Source: Hyphomicrobiales bacterium (GTDB lineage: Bacteria > Pseudomonadota > Alphaproteobacteria > Rhizobiales > Rhizobiaceae). Taken from it: a stretch of 47,801 bases of DNA. Shown in pieces: positions 1-8,368 of the stretch (position 1 is its first letter; the number at the start of each line of letters is the position of its first letter). The notes beneath the pieces are model-generated. The model worked only from the letters and a program-made list of their open reading frames with translations. It was not told the DNA's origin and searched no databases. The stretch covers positions 1-47,801 of the forward strand of contig UBWZ01000026.1 in the NCBI GenBank assembly GCA_900469345.1, written 5' to 3'. Made by a program: the position numbers and the translations under genes.

Positions 1-1418
1 GAAGCCGCCTGCTGTTCGGTACGCTTCGACAGGTCGTCGGCGCTGTGGCTGACTTCGCGGGCGCCGCTGTCGATCGAGCCGGTTGCCTGGGCGACACCGT
101 TCAGCGTCGAGCGCAGCTGTTCCACCGCGGCATTGAAGTCGGAGCGCAGGCTTTCGTAATCGTCGGCAAACGGCTGCGCCAGCTGGAAGGTGAGGTCGCC
201 GGCGGCAAGATGCTTCAGCCCGTCGGCAAGCCCGTTGGTCGCCTGCGCCATTGCCTGCGCCTTGGCACGGTCCCGCTCGGCCGCGGCCTGCTGCTGCGCT
301 TCCGACTGGTTGCGCTGTTCGTCGGCCTGCCGCTCGAGCTCGGTCGCCTTCAGCGCATTGTCCTTGAACACCTGCACGGCGCGTGCCATGGCGCCGATTT
401 CGTCCTGCCGGCCGCCACCGTCCACGACCGCATCGAGATGGCCCGATGCAAGGCTCGACATGGTCCCCGTCAGCCGCGAGATGGAGCCGGCGAGCGCCCG
501 CGCAAACAGCAGGAAGCCGAGAAGCGCCAGAAGCGAAATGACGATCGTGCCGACGACCGTGATCATCGTCGCGAAGCTGGCGTCAGCCACGACCTTGGTG
601 ACGTCGGATGCGACTTCCATGACGCCGATCTTGTCGCCGGAGAAGTTGGTGAACGGCGTGGCCTCGACGATATAGCTGATGTCGCCGACAGTGACCTCTT
701 CGCGTACCGGCTGGCCGTCATAGGCAGCCTTGATCTGCTCTTGCGTCAGGAACGACCGTTCCGAGGTCGAGGCCTGCTTTAGGAACTTGCCGTCGGTCAG
801 GATATAGACCCCGACTTCGCCCTGGATACGCTTCGCGAGCGGCTTGAAATAGTTGTTCGTCAGGCTGGTCCCGACATCGACGACGCCGACCGTCTTGCCG
901 TTCTTGATGACCGGAGCGGAGGCAAACATGCTGACCGCTGTCAGCCCCGGCTCCGTGCCGGCCACGAGCTTTCCGCTCGACAGCGCGGCAGCGACGGTCT
1001 TGCGGCGCGCCTGCATGTTGTCGCCGAACTTCTCGGGCGTGTGGATGCGGGCCAATGCCTCGCCATTGCCGTTGACGAAGGTGATCAGCGACAGGTTGCC
1101 TTCGCTGCTGATCGTCGGCATGGCGCCGGCGTAGCGGGCAATGATCTGCTCGCGGGCATTCTGGGTGATCAGGTCGGCAATGTCCGGCTCCCCGGCAAGC
1201 GCGACGGCAAGCGCCGAGGTCGCTTTCTTCTGGGCGGCCATGTCGGTCTCGATGAGCGAACGGTCGGAGGTCGCCTCGCGCTCCAGCGTGTCCTGCGTCG
1301 CAGCAGACTGCCGGTACCAGGTGCTCCCGCCGATGGCGGCGCTTGCAAACAGAACCGCGGCAAAGCCGCAGCCGGTGATGGTCATCCAAAGCGGACGCTT
1401 GATCTGTAGTTCAGTCAT
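1..1418 (-). CDS. Methyl-accepting chemotaxis protein (3' end outside window)
   Basis: This is a membrane chemoreceptor that would signal to CheA/CheW. About 472 residues are visible before the window edge. In order I see TM1 near residues 10-31, a periplasmic Cache-type sensor region (about 35-270), TM2 near 275-298, a HAMP domain (about 299-350), and a second HAMP-like segment (GLADGLKHLAAGDL and onward). The methyl-accepting domain then begins (DLSKRTEQQAA) and is cut off. The start is the ATG opening MTELQIKRPLW, followed directly by TM1. The visible C-terminal part is nearly the same at DNA level as the matching part of the receptor at 4151-6169, so the two are paralogues. The ligand cannot be inferred. 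Confidence 0.93.
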   Translation of the reverse strand, partial: MTELQIKRPLWMTITGCGFAAVLFASAAIGGSTWYRQSAATQDTLEREATSDRSLIETDMAAQKKATSALAVALAGEPDIADLITQNAREQIIARYAGAMPTISSEGNLSLITFVNGNGEALARIHTPEKFGDNMQARRKTVAAALSSGKLVAGTEPGLTAVSMFASAPVIKNGKTVGVVDVGTSLTNNYFKPLAKRIQGEVGVYILTDGKFLKQASTSERSFLTQEQIKAAYDGQPVREEVTVGDISYIVEATPFTNFSGDKIGVMEVASDVTKVVADASFATMITVVGTIVISLLALLGFLLFARALAGSISRLTGTMSSLASGHLDAVVDGGGRQDEIGAMARAVQVFKDNALKATELERQADEQRNQSEAQQQAAAERDRAKAQAMAQATNGLADGLKHLAAGDLTFQLAQPFADDYESLRSDFNAAVEQLRSTLNGVAQATGSIDSGAREVSHSADDLSKRTEQQAA

Positions 1419-1687
1419 GCCGACCCCAAAGCCCCTGTCATTAAGTCCCTGCGCCGACTTAGACTTGAGAAACCTCAATTTTAGCTAAACATGAACTAAG
1501 TAATGGTCGATTCGACGCAGAAACTTGGCCCTGGATGCGAGCACCGGTCAGGTTCGGGTGGCGAGGCCCCCGGTACTGATCAAATTTCCGCGCGCCGGCC
1601 CATCCTTGTCTCTTGCTGCCGCCCCCCGGGCTTGCAGAAGCTGCGGCTAATGCTAGCTTTAAAGGTATGAAGACAAAGGTGGAAACG

Positions 1688-2590
1688 ATGCCTCTGACCC
1701 GTCGATTGCTGATGGCTGGATTTGCGGTCGGTGCGCTGGCACGGAAGGCGGCAGCCGTCGAAACCATCCCGGCTCCCGAGACCCTGCCGCTCGAGCGCGA
1801 GGACTACGGCGATGCACGCCGGCGTTTCCACACGCATCTCCTGCACAAGGGACCGGCACCGGAACAGGCCGCGCCGCTCGGAACCCCGCCGGGTGCCCGA
1901 AGGGTCATGTATCCGGGCGGACCGGAAGGCTCGATCCCGCTCGTCGCCTGGATTTCGCCTTACGAGACGACAGCGAAGCCGAAGCCTGCGGTGCTGTTCC
2001 TGCATGGCGGGAATGCCACCGGCGACGGTCACTGGGAGCTGATGAAGCCATATGTGGAAGCGGGCTTTGTCGTCATGCTGCCCTCCTTCCGCGGCGAAAA
2101 TGGCCAGGAGGGCGCGTTCTCGGGTTTCTACGACGAGACCAGCGATGCGCTGGCCGCGGCGCACTACCTGGAAAACCTGCCCGGTATCGATCGCGACCGC
2201 TTTTTCCTCGCCGGCCACAGCAACGGCGGCACGCTGTCGCTGCTGTCGTCCATGACGCGCAAGTTCCGCGCCTCGGTGCCGATCTCCGCCGGGGTCAATT
2301 CGTGGCGCTTCTTCAACCGCTATACCGAGGACATCCGCTTCGACGTGACAGACAGCAAGGAGTTCGTCATGCGCTCCTCGGTCTGTTTCGGTCCCAGCCT
2401 GAAATGCCCCACGCTTCTGCTGCGCGGCACGGAGGAAAGACCCTTCGACCGCGACCACCAGCTGCTGATGGACAGGGCAAGGGCCGCCGGCGTCTCGATC
2501 GAGGCAAAGACCTTGCCCGGCACCCACAACGGCGTGGTTCCGGGCGCCGTGCATGAAAGCATACGCTTCTTCAACCAGGTCGCCGCCTAA
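1688..2590 (+). CDS. Tat-exported alpha/beta hydrolase (dienelactone hydrolase/prolyl peptidase-like)
   Basis: This 300-residue alpha/beta-hydrolase-fold protein probably acts in the periplasm. The N-terminus (MPLTRRLLMAGFAVGALA) has a twin-arginine motif and a hydrophobic stretch. HGGNA at about 106-110 fits the oxyanion loop. GHSNGG holds the nucleophile Ser at about 178. His280, in PGTHNG, is the likely catalytic His. I chose the ATG at 1688 because an AGGTGG ribosome-binding site lies just upstream and the Tat signal starts there; an in-frame ATG at 1667 is the alternative. Its stop overlaps the convergent flavoprotein gene by 4 bp. The substrate is unknown. Confidence 0.85.
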   Translation: MPLTRRLLMAGFAVGALARKAAAVETIPAPETLPLEREDYGDARRRFHTHLLHKGPAPEQAAPLGTPPGARRVMYPGGPEGSIPLVAWISPYETTAKPKPAVLFLHGGNATGDGHWELMKPYVEAGFVVMLPSFRGENGQEGAFSGFYDETSDALAAAHYLENLPGIDRDRFFLAGHSNGGTLSLLSSMTRKFRASVPISAGVNSWRFFNRYTEDIRFDVTDSKEFVMRSSVCFGPSLKCPTLLLRGTEERPFDRDHQLLMDRARAAGVSIEAKTLPGTHNGVVPGAVHESIRFFNQVAA

Positions 2591-3516
2591 GCTCTGAGGC
2601 TAACAGGTTCGGCCGCGCGGCCGGTTTCCCGCGGCCTGAACACCAGCGACTGATGGGTCGCGGCGCCCGCCACGTTGCCGTCGCCGACCGCCACCGCGAC
2701 GGAACCGGCCGAACGCGCCGCGTCGCCGCAGGCAAACACGCCTGGGACGCTGGTTTCCTGGGTGAAGGCGGTCTTGATGAACGGGTAGAGTTCGTCGTCT
2801 GCAAGGTCGCAGCCCAGCTGGTTGGCAAGCGGCACGGCGATGCGCGGCCGCGGCAGCACGAACAGGCCCGCAAAGCGGAGCGTGCGCCCATCTTCCATCA
2901 TCAGGTCAGCTCTGCCCTCGACGCGCTTGATCCTGCCCGCCTCGATCGCCGTCCCGCGCTCGGCAAGCTGCGCGCGCTGCTCGTCGTCCGGTTCGAAGCA
3001 GCCGTTGAGCACAAGCGTCGTGTCACCCCAGTCGGGCAACAGCAGGGCCTGATGCATGGAGTGATGGGAGGTGGCGATGACGCCGATCGCGCCCTGGTCG
3101 AGCTCGTAGCCGTGGCAATAGGGGCAGTGGAACACCGATTGTCCCCAGCGCTCCCGGAGGCCCTCGACATCCGGCAGGTCGTCCGTCACGCCGAGCGCCA
3201 GCACGATCCGCCGGCCCCGCACCGTGCCATGCGCGGAGGTGATGATGGAAAAATCGTCCTGCGATCCTTCGGCCCGTTCGGCGCGGTCCTGCAGCCATTC
3301 GACGTTCGGATAGCGCAAAAGCTGCTCGCGCGCCTCGGTGGCGATCGCATCGGGCGCCCGCCCGTCCTGGCCGAGAAAACCATGTGCGGCGGAGGCGAAC
3401 CGGTTGCGCCTTTCCCCAGCGTCGATGACGAGGATGCGCTGCCGGGCCCGCGCGAGCTGCAGGGCTGCGGACAGGCCGGCATAGCTGCCACCGACGACGA
3501 TCGCGTCATAAATCAT
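2587..3516 (-). CDS. FAD-dependent NAD(P)-disulfide oxidoreductase, thioredoxin-reductase-like
   Basis: This 309-residue cytosolic flavoprotein has the two-dinucleotide-fold layout of thioredoxin reductases. VVGGSYAG near residues 7-14 binds the FAD ADP moiety. A redox-active CPYCHG sits at 131-136, where thioredoxin reductases have CAxC. GVFACGDAAR near the C-terminus is the second FAD motif. The CPYCHG variant is typical of stand-alone family members that often lie next to a regulator, and here an Rrf2 gene is divergent. The ATG at 3516 has AAAGGAG upstream. It could reduce a thioredoxin-like partner or act as a small-molecule oxidoreductase; the partner is not visible. Confidence 0.88.
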   Translation of the reverse strand: MIYDAIVVGGSYAGLSAALQLARARQRILVIDAGERRNRFASAAHGFLGQDGRAPDAIATEAREQLLRYPNVEWLQDRAERAEGSQDDFSIITSAHGTVRGRRIVLALGVTDDLPDVEGLRERWGQSVFHCPYCHGYELDQGAIGVIATSHHSMHQALLLPDWGDTTLVLNGCFEPDDEQRAQLAERGTAIEAGRIKRVEGRADLMMEDGRTLRFAGLFVLPRPRIAVPLANQLGCDLADDELYPFIKTAFTQETSVPGVFACGDAARSAGSVAVAVGDGNVAGAATHQSLVFRPRETGRAAEPVSLRA

Positions 3517-3529
3517 GTGTGCACTCCTT

Positions 3530-3580
3530 TTGTAACTTCATAAGTGCCATGAAGACGGTTCGTCAAGCAGCTTGTAACTT
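3530..3580. promoter_or_regulatory. Probable Rrf2 operator region between divergent genes
   Basis: The nonamer TTGTAACTT occurs twice in the same orientation, at 3530-3538 and 3572-3580, 42 bp apart (about four helical turns). A 6-bp inverted repeat, CTTCAT-N7-ATGAAG, lies at 3536-3554. This falls between the divergent flavoprotein and Rrf2 genes, where an autoregulatory operator is expected. Binding by the Rrf2 protein is inferred. Confidence 0.5.
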
Positions 3581-3642
3581 TTGTTGTGGCAAATGGTTCC
3601 GTTGGCTATGATGGCGCATCGAGGCGTGGAGGACCGCAACCG

Positions 3643-4095
3643 GTGAGACATGATGGACGCCTGCCCAGAATGCTGCACGTGCTGATCCATATGGACCGGC
3701 ATCAGGGCGCAGTCACCTCGGAGGCGATTGCCGCCATGCTCAATGCCAATCCGGTCGTCATCCGCCGCACCATGGCAGGCCTTCGAGACAGGGGCTATGT
3801 GCGCTCCGGAAAGGGCCATGGCGGCGGCTGGACGCTGGCGCTTGGCCTCGACCGGATCAGCCTTCTCGATGTCTACCGGGCCGTCGGCGAGCCGTCGCTG
3901 TTTGCGGTCGGGCCCGCCTCCGACGATCCCGATTGCCTCGTCGAGCAGGCCGTCAATGCGCGGCTGGGGCAGGCGCTGGCCGAGGCCGAGACGCTGCTGC
4001 TCGCCCGCTTCGGCGAGATCACGCTGGCCGACATCGCCAGGGATTTCGATGGCCGCATGGCCGAGGTCGGGGCGGCGGCGCCGATCGCCAGATAG
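3643..4095 (+). CDS. Rrf2 family transcriptional regulator
   Basis: This 150-residue DNA-binding regulator matches the Rrf2 family. The start VRHDGRLPRMLHVLIHM resembles Rrf2 N-termini, a winged helix follows (about 25-60, with VIRRTMAGLRDRGYV as recognition helix), and the wing reads GKGHGGGWTLA. I chose the GTG at 3643 because GGAGGA lies 9 nt upstream and the protein then begins where the family does; an upstream ATG at 3586 would add 19 unlikely residues. I see only one cysteine (about 98), so an IscR-type Fe-S cluster is not expected. It probably represses itself and the divergent flavoprotein gene. Confidence 0.88.
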   Translation: MRHDGRLPRMLHVLIHMDRHQGAVTSEAIAAMLNANPVVIRRTMAGLRDRGYVRSGKGHGGGWTLALGLDRISLLDVYRAVGEPSLFAVGPASDDPDCLVEQAVNARLGQALAEAETLLLARFGEITLADIARDFDGRMAEVGAAAPIAR

Positions 4096-4099
4096 CCGA

Positions 4100-4123
4100 A
4101 AGGCGGGGTTGTGGCCCCGCCTT
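4100..4123. terminator. Bidirectional hairpin terminator
   Basis: AAGGCGGGG-TTGTGG-CCCCGCCTT forms a perfect 9-bp stem between the convergent Rrf2 and chemoreceptor genes. It lacks a clear U-tract, but its position fits termination from both sides. Confidence 0.65.
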
Positions 4124-4150
4124 CCGCTGATCCATGCTGGTTTTGAAGGC

Positions 4151-6169
4151 TCAGAATTCTTCCCAGCTGTCGGCAGCCGGTGCGGCTGCAGCGCTCGACC
4201 GGCCGGTAAATGCCTGGGCGATCTTGCCGACCATGTTGCGCGCCGGCGAGGAAACCGGAGCGGTATAGCCCGACGCGGCCTTCGGGGCGAAATTCGAGCG
4301 GGCCGCGGCCACCGGGGCAGGGCGGGATGCATGGCCGCCGGACATCGAACCATTTCTGCCGCCGGCCGCCATCTGACCGCCGGCACCCAGCTGGAAGCGG
4401 CCGATCAGGTGGCGCAGCTTGTCGGCTTCACCGGCAAGTGCCGAGCTGGCAGCGGTTGCCTCTTCGACCATGGCGGCGTTCTGCTGCGTCACCTGGTCCA
4501 TCTGGTTGACGGCGGTGTTGACCTCCGAAAGACCGACCGACTGTTCGCGCGCCGAGGTGGCGATCGCGTCGAGCTGGGTGTTGATGGCGACCACGTGGTC
4601 TTCGATCACCTTCAGCGCTTCACCCGTCGCCGTGACCAGCTTGACGCCGTTGTCGACTTCGTTGGCCGAGGTGCGGATCAGGTCCTTGATCTCCTTTGCG
4701 GCCTTTGCCGAGCGCTGGGCAAGTTCGCGCACTTCCTGGGCAACCACCGCAAAACCCTTGCCGGCTTCTCCGGCACGTGCGGCTTCGACACCGGCATTGA
4801 GCGCCAGCAGGTTGGTTTGGAAGGCGATCTCGTCGATCACGCCGATGATATTGGAGATCTGCGACGAGGACTGCTCGATCCGCTGCATGGCATCGACCGC
4901 CTTGGCCACCACTTCGCCCGACTGGCGGGCCGACTTGTTGGCATCGATCGCCATGGCGCGCGCTTCTTCGGTACGGCGCGACGAGTTGCTGACGTTCGTG
5001 GTGATCTCATCGAGCGCCGCTGCGGTTTCTTCCAGCGAGGCCGCCTGCTGTTCGGTGCGCTTCGACAGGTCGTTGGCGCTGCCGCTCAGTTCACGCGATC
5101 CCGAGTCGATGGCGCTGGTGGCAAAAGTGACCTGACCGAGCGTCTCGCGCAGCTGAACGACGGCGACGTTGAAATCGGTGCGCAGGCCTTCAAAGTCCGA
5201 TGCGAAGGGTTTCGACAATTCGAAGGAAAGGTCGCCCTTGGCGAGATGCTTCAGGCCTTCGCCGAGGCCGGAGGTCGCCTGCGACATGTCGTCGGACCGC
5301 TTGCGGTCCGCTTCGGCGGTACGCGCACGCTCGGATTCCGACATCTGCCGGACATCGTCTGCCTGGCGGTCGCTGGCGATCTTGGCAATCGCCACCTGAC
5401 GGAAGGTCTCGACCGCCGCCGCCATTTCGCCGATTTCGTCCCTGCGGCCGCGGCCGGGGACGTCCACGTCGTTGTTTCCGGCAACCAGCGCCATCATGCA
5501 GGCATTGAGGCTGCGCAGCGGCTTGACCAGCGCGCCGTTGAGCAGGAACAGTCCCAGTGCAGAGATGATCAGCATCGTGCCGCCACCCACCGTCGAGGCC
5601 ATTTGTGCCATCGAGGCTGCCGAATCGGCCGTCGTCCGGCGGACGCCCAGCAGCGAGGACTCGGCGTCGGCAAGCTCTTTCACCTTGGCGCGAATGGCAT
5701 CCATGGACGCCTTGCCGGCACCGGAGATCTCGATCTGGCGGCCTTTTTCAAAGGTCGCGCTGTCCTTCATGAAGACCATTTCCGGCTTGACGACCGACTC
5801 CGTCCAGGTGTCCGCCAGCTTGGCGAGATCCTTGAGCCGTGTCTGCTGCGCCGGATTGTCTAAGGTCAGCTGCAGCGCCGCGGCGAGGTTGTCCTGGAAG
5901 GCCTTGGCGCCGCTGATCTGCGGGTCGAGGAACTTCGGATCCCCGGCGATGACGTAGCCGCGCATGCCGGTTTCCTGGTCGATCATGGCGGCCATCATGC
6001 TGGTCAGCTTCGACAGGACCTCATGTGTGTGGTCCGTCAATGCGGCGCTTTGCGCCTGCACTCGGCTTGAGCTATGGCTCACATAGGCGATGACCATGCT
6101 GACCAGGACGAGGCAGCAGATGACCGCGGTAAGCTTCGAAAGTATTTTCGCATTCTGTATGATTGTCAC
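4151..6169 (-). CDS. Methyl-accepting chemotaxis protein with CHASE3 sensor domain
   Basis: This is a full-length 672-residue chemoreceptor. TM1 spans about 11-31. A periplasmic CHASE3-like domain follows, with the hallmark DQETGMRGYVIAGDP at 64-78. TM2 is near 196-212, a HAMP domain covers about 212-263, and a second HAMP-like segment about 302-345. The signalling domain's conserved hairpin lies at about 446-482 (IDEIAFQTNLLALNAGVEAA region). The protein ends in SWEEF, a C-terminal pentapeptide of the kind that tethers the CheR methyltransferase in other bacteria. It is a paralogue of the receptor at 1-1418. No che genes are in the window. The ligand is unknown. Confidence 0.95.
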   Translation of the reverse strand: MTIIQNAKILSKLTAVICCLVLVSMVIAYVSHSSSRVQAQSAALTDHTHEVLSKLTSMMAAMIDQETGMRGYVIAGDPKFLDPQISGAKAFQDNLAAALQLTLDNPAQQTRLKDLAKLADTWTESVVKPEMVFMKDSATFEKGRQIEISGAGKASMDAIRAKVKELADAESSLLGVRRTTADSAASMAQMASTVGGGTMLIISALGLFLLNGALVKPLRSLNACMMALVAGNNDVDVPGRGRRDEIGEMAAAVETFRQVAIAKIASDRQADDVRQMSESERARTAEADRKRSDDMSQATSGLGEGLKHLAKGDLSFELSKPFASDFEGLRTDFNVAVVQLRETLGQVTFATSAIDSGSRELSGSANDLSKRTEQQAASLEETAAALDEITTNVSNSSRRTEEARAMAIDANKSARQSGEVVAKAVDAMQRIEQSSSQISNIIGVIDEIAFQTNLLALNAGVEAARAGEAGKGFAVVAQEVRELAQRSAKAAKEIKDLIRTSANEVDNGVKLVTATGEALKVIEDHVVAINTQLDAIATSAREQSVGLSEVNTAVNQMDQVTQQNAAMVEEATAASSALAGEADKLRHLIGRFQLGAGGQMAAGGRNGSMSGGHASRPAPVAAARSNFAPKAASGYTAPVSSPARNMVGKIAQAFTGRSSAAAAPAADSWEEF

Positions 6170-6536
6170 AGTCCATCCTCAGCACGGTAATCGAAACACC
6201 GCTCACTTTGCTGTGGCGGTTTGTTCAGGATGGCCTATTGTTGATCAAAGTCATTAATGGCTAATGCTATTGTTAAAAAGAGCATCTACAAGAAATCGTC
6301 GCTGAGAAATACTATGGGTATGTGAATATACGTACTGGCGGCGACCGAACCAAGCTATAACCTAAGTAGTTGTCGGATATCCCTGTTAACCACCCCTTGA
6401 CGGCGTGGCCTTGCTCGCCTCCCGGCGCCCAGCTCCCGCCCAGCTCCCGCCCAGCTCCCGCCAAGCTGCCCGCCAGCTTCACGCCAGCCCGGCATGCCAG
6501 TTTGCCGGCCGACGTCATCAGCCGGAAGCCGTTGTC
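6170..6536. other. Intergenic region upstream of divergent chemoreceptor and L,D-transpeptidase genes
   Basis: This 367-bp gap has no convincing gene. The half next to the chemoreceptor (about 6200-6370) is AT-rich and probably holds its promoter. The other half is GC-rich and contains the short tandem repeats at 6428-6492. Confidence 0.6.
6428..6492. repeat. 11-bp tandem repeat, three perfect and about three decayed copies
   Basis: CCCAGCTCCCG is repeated three times without a gap (6428-6438, 6439-6449, 6450-6460). It then decays into CCAAGCTGCCCG, CCAGCTTCACG and CCAGCCCGG. The array lies about 45 bp upstream of the L,D-transpeptidase start. It could be a slippage-prone spacer in the 5' untranslated region. 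Confidence 0.85.
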
Positions 6537-7373
6537 ATGCCCTATTTCTTCTCAGCGTATCGCCCGACCGCTGGCCGTCTGCGTGTGTTGCCGATGCTTG
6601 CAGCGACGGTTCTGGCCCTGTCCGGCTGCACCGTCCCCTTCGTGACCGATACGACGCGCATGGATCCGGCTGTCTTCGCGCGCGAAACCGCGCCGGCGTT
6701 CTACGTGCCGCCCTATGCCGATCCGCCCTCGAACCAGCCGCCTCCCATGCCGGGCGCCATTCCGCAGCGGCGTCAGCTCATTCCGACGACCTTCCACCAG
6801 ACCTACGGGCTGCCGATCTCGAGCCCCGTGAACCGCGTCGTCTACGACGTGCTGCGCGATGACGGTCACACCCTGCCGGCCATCCCCGTGACGCGCATCG
6901 ACCCGCGTTTCCTGCGCCAGGAGGTCAGCTACGCCACCGGCGAGGCGCCCGGCACGATCGTCGTCGATACCCGCTCGCACTATCTCTATCTGGTACAAGC
7001 CGACGGCAAGGCGCTGCGCTATGGCGTCGGCCTCGGCAAGGCCGGCTTCGGCTGGAGCGGCCGCGGCGTGATCCAGCGCAAGGCGAAGTGGCCGCGCTGG
7101 ACCCCGCCCGACGACATGGTCGCGCGCCAGCCGGATCTGCGCCAGTTTGCTGCGGCCGAAGGCGGCGCCAATCCGGGCCTCAACAATCCGCTCGGCGCAC
7201 GCGCGCTCTATATCTTCCAGAACGGTCGCGACACGCTCTACCGCGTCCATGGAACGCCCGACTGGCAGTCGGTCGGCAAGGCGACCTCGTCGGGCTGCGT
7301 GCGCATGCTCAACCAGGATGTCATCGACCTGTTCGACCGCGTCCCCGCCGGAACTCCGATCGTCGTCCTGTGA
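6537..7373 (+). CDS. L,D-transpeptidase (YkuD domain), Sec-type lipoprotein
   Basis: This 278-residue enzyme of the ErfK/YbiS/YcfS/YnhG type forms 3-3 peptidoglycan cross-links or attaches proteins to peptidoglycan in the periplasm. The N-terminus carries a lipoprotein signal ending in ALSGC, with lipidated Cys31. The YkuD core begins near PGTIVVDTRSHYLYLV. The catalytic signature is complete: His238 in HGTP, and SSGCVRM with nucleophile Cys254. I chose the ATG at 6537 because the signal peptide begins there; the frame stays open upstream to 6405 through the tandem repeats. It is followed by a paralogue at 7557. It differs from that paralogue by having no twin-arginine motif. Confidence 0.92.
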   Translation: MPYFFSAYRPTAGRLRVLPMLAATVLALSGCTVPFVTDTTRMDPAVFARETAPAFYVPPYADPPSNQPPPMPGAIPQRRQLIPTTFHQTYGLPISSPVNRVVYDVLRDDGHTLPAIPVTRIDPRFLRQEVSYATGEAPGTIVVDTRSHYLYLVQADGKALRYGVGLGKAGFGWSGRGVIQRKAKWPRWTPPDDMVARQPDLRQFAAAEGGANPGLNNPLGARALYIFQNGRDTLYRVHGTPDWQSVGKATSSGCVRMLNQDVIDLFDRVPAGTPIVVL

Positions 7374-7556
7374 GGCGGATATCGGGTGCGCGCCATCGCG
7401 GCGGTGTGATGTCGCGTGTCTGCCTCGTGAATAGTTGCTTAAATACCGCAGATCTATCTTTTGCTATGCCGTCGACCAGCCAGAAACCTTTTGGCTGTCG
7501 TCCCGTTGCAGTAAGCTCTCTTCGCAAATGCGTTTCTTTGGGTGGTCCATCCTCAC

Positions 7557-8279
7557 ATGATCTTTAATAATGACTATTCTCGCCGGGGCTTCATGGCCCT
7601 TCTGGGAGCAGGCACGGCATCGCTGGCCGGCTGCGCCTCCACCGCACCTGGTCCGGGCCAGACCGTAATTACCTATCGGGACGGCATCACCTTCGGCGGG
7701 CAGTCCGGAACACAGGCCGGCGGCGAATTCGATCCCGCGCTTATGTATGCCGCGGAAGAAGACGGCGGCTTCCTGATCCCCGCCATCCCCTACCAGAGGA
7801 TCAACCCACGATATTATCGCCAGCGGGTCGTCGATCCGACCGGCGAACGTCCGGGCACGATCGTCGTCGATACGCCGTCGCGCTTTCTCTATCTGGTCGA
7901 GCCGGGCGGCAGCGCCATGCGCTACGGCGTCGGCATCGGCCGCGAGGGCTTTGCCTGGTCGGGCGACGGCGTCATCCAGTGGCGCCAGAAGTGGCCGAAG
8001 TGGACGCCGCCGGACGAAATGGTCGCGCGCCAGCCGGAACTCACGAAGTATTCGTCGAAGAACGGCGGCATGCCGCCGGGCCTTACCAACCCGCTGGGTG
8101 CCCGCGCGCTCTACATCTTCCAGAACGGTCAGGATACGCTCTACCGCCTGCACGGCTCGCCGGAATGGAATTCCATCGGCAAGGCCGTTTCCTCGGGCTG
8201 CGTGCGGCTGATGAACCAGGACATTATCGACCTGTTCCAGCGCGTTCCGGAAAAGGCCCGCATCGTCGTCTGGCAGTAA
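7557..8279 (+). CDS. L,D-transpeptidase (YkuD domain), Tat-type lipoprotein
   Basis: This 240-residue paralogue of the preceding enzyme shares long stretches with it, such as GTIVVDT, NPLGARALYIFQNG and SSGCVR. His199 and Cys215 are the catalytic pair. The N-terminus has a twin-arginine motif (SRRGFMALLGAG) and then a lipobox (LAGC, Cys26), so it should be exported folded and lipidated. I chose the ATG at 7557, with GGGTGG about 11 nt upstream; a GTG at 7542 is the alternative. A 183-bp gap separates it from the first gene, so it may have its own promoter. A strong terminator follows. Confidence 0.92.
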   Translation: MIFNNDYSRRGFMALLGAGTASLAGCASTAPGPGQTVITYRDGITFGGQSGTQAGGEFDPALMYAAEEDGGFLIPAIPYQRINPRYYRQRVVDPTGERPGTIVVDTPSRFLYLVEPGGSAMRYGVGIGREGFAWSGDGVIQWRQKWPKWTPPDEMVARQPELTKYSSKNGGMPPGLTNPLGARALYIFQNGQDTLYRLHGSPEWNSIGKAVSSGCVRLMNQDIIDLFQRVPEKARIVVWQ

Positions 8280-8307
8280 GGCCCGACCGGCAGAACCGAG
8301 ATCTCCG

Positions 8308-8336
8308 AAAGGCCGCGTCATCGCGGCCTTTTCTTT
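8308..8336 (+). terminator. Intrinsic terminator after tandem L,D-transpeptidase genes
   Basis: GGCCGCG-TCAT-CGCGGCC forms a 7-bp stem followed by TTTTCTTT, 30 bp past the stop codon. Confidence 0.85.
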
Positions 8337-8368
8337 GGTTGGCTCCGTAGCTGGCGATTGACAGACTG

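Noticed and set aside
3728..5863. Very long plus-strand open frame (711 codons) across the Rrf2 gene and the chemoreceptor
   Set aside because: It is antisense to a full chemoreceptor gene and out of frame with Rrf2; GC-rich DNA keeps it open. It shows no domain and has low-complexity composition.
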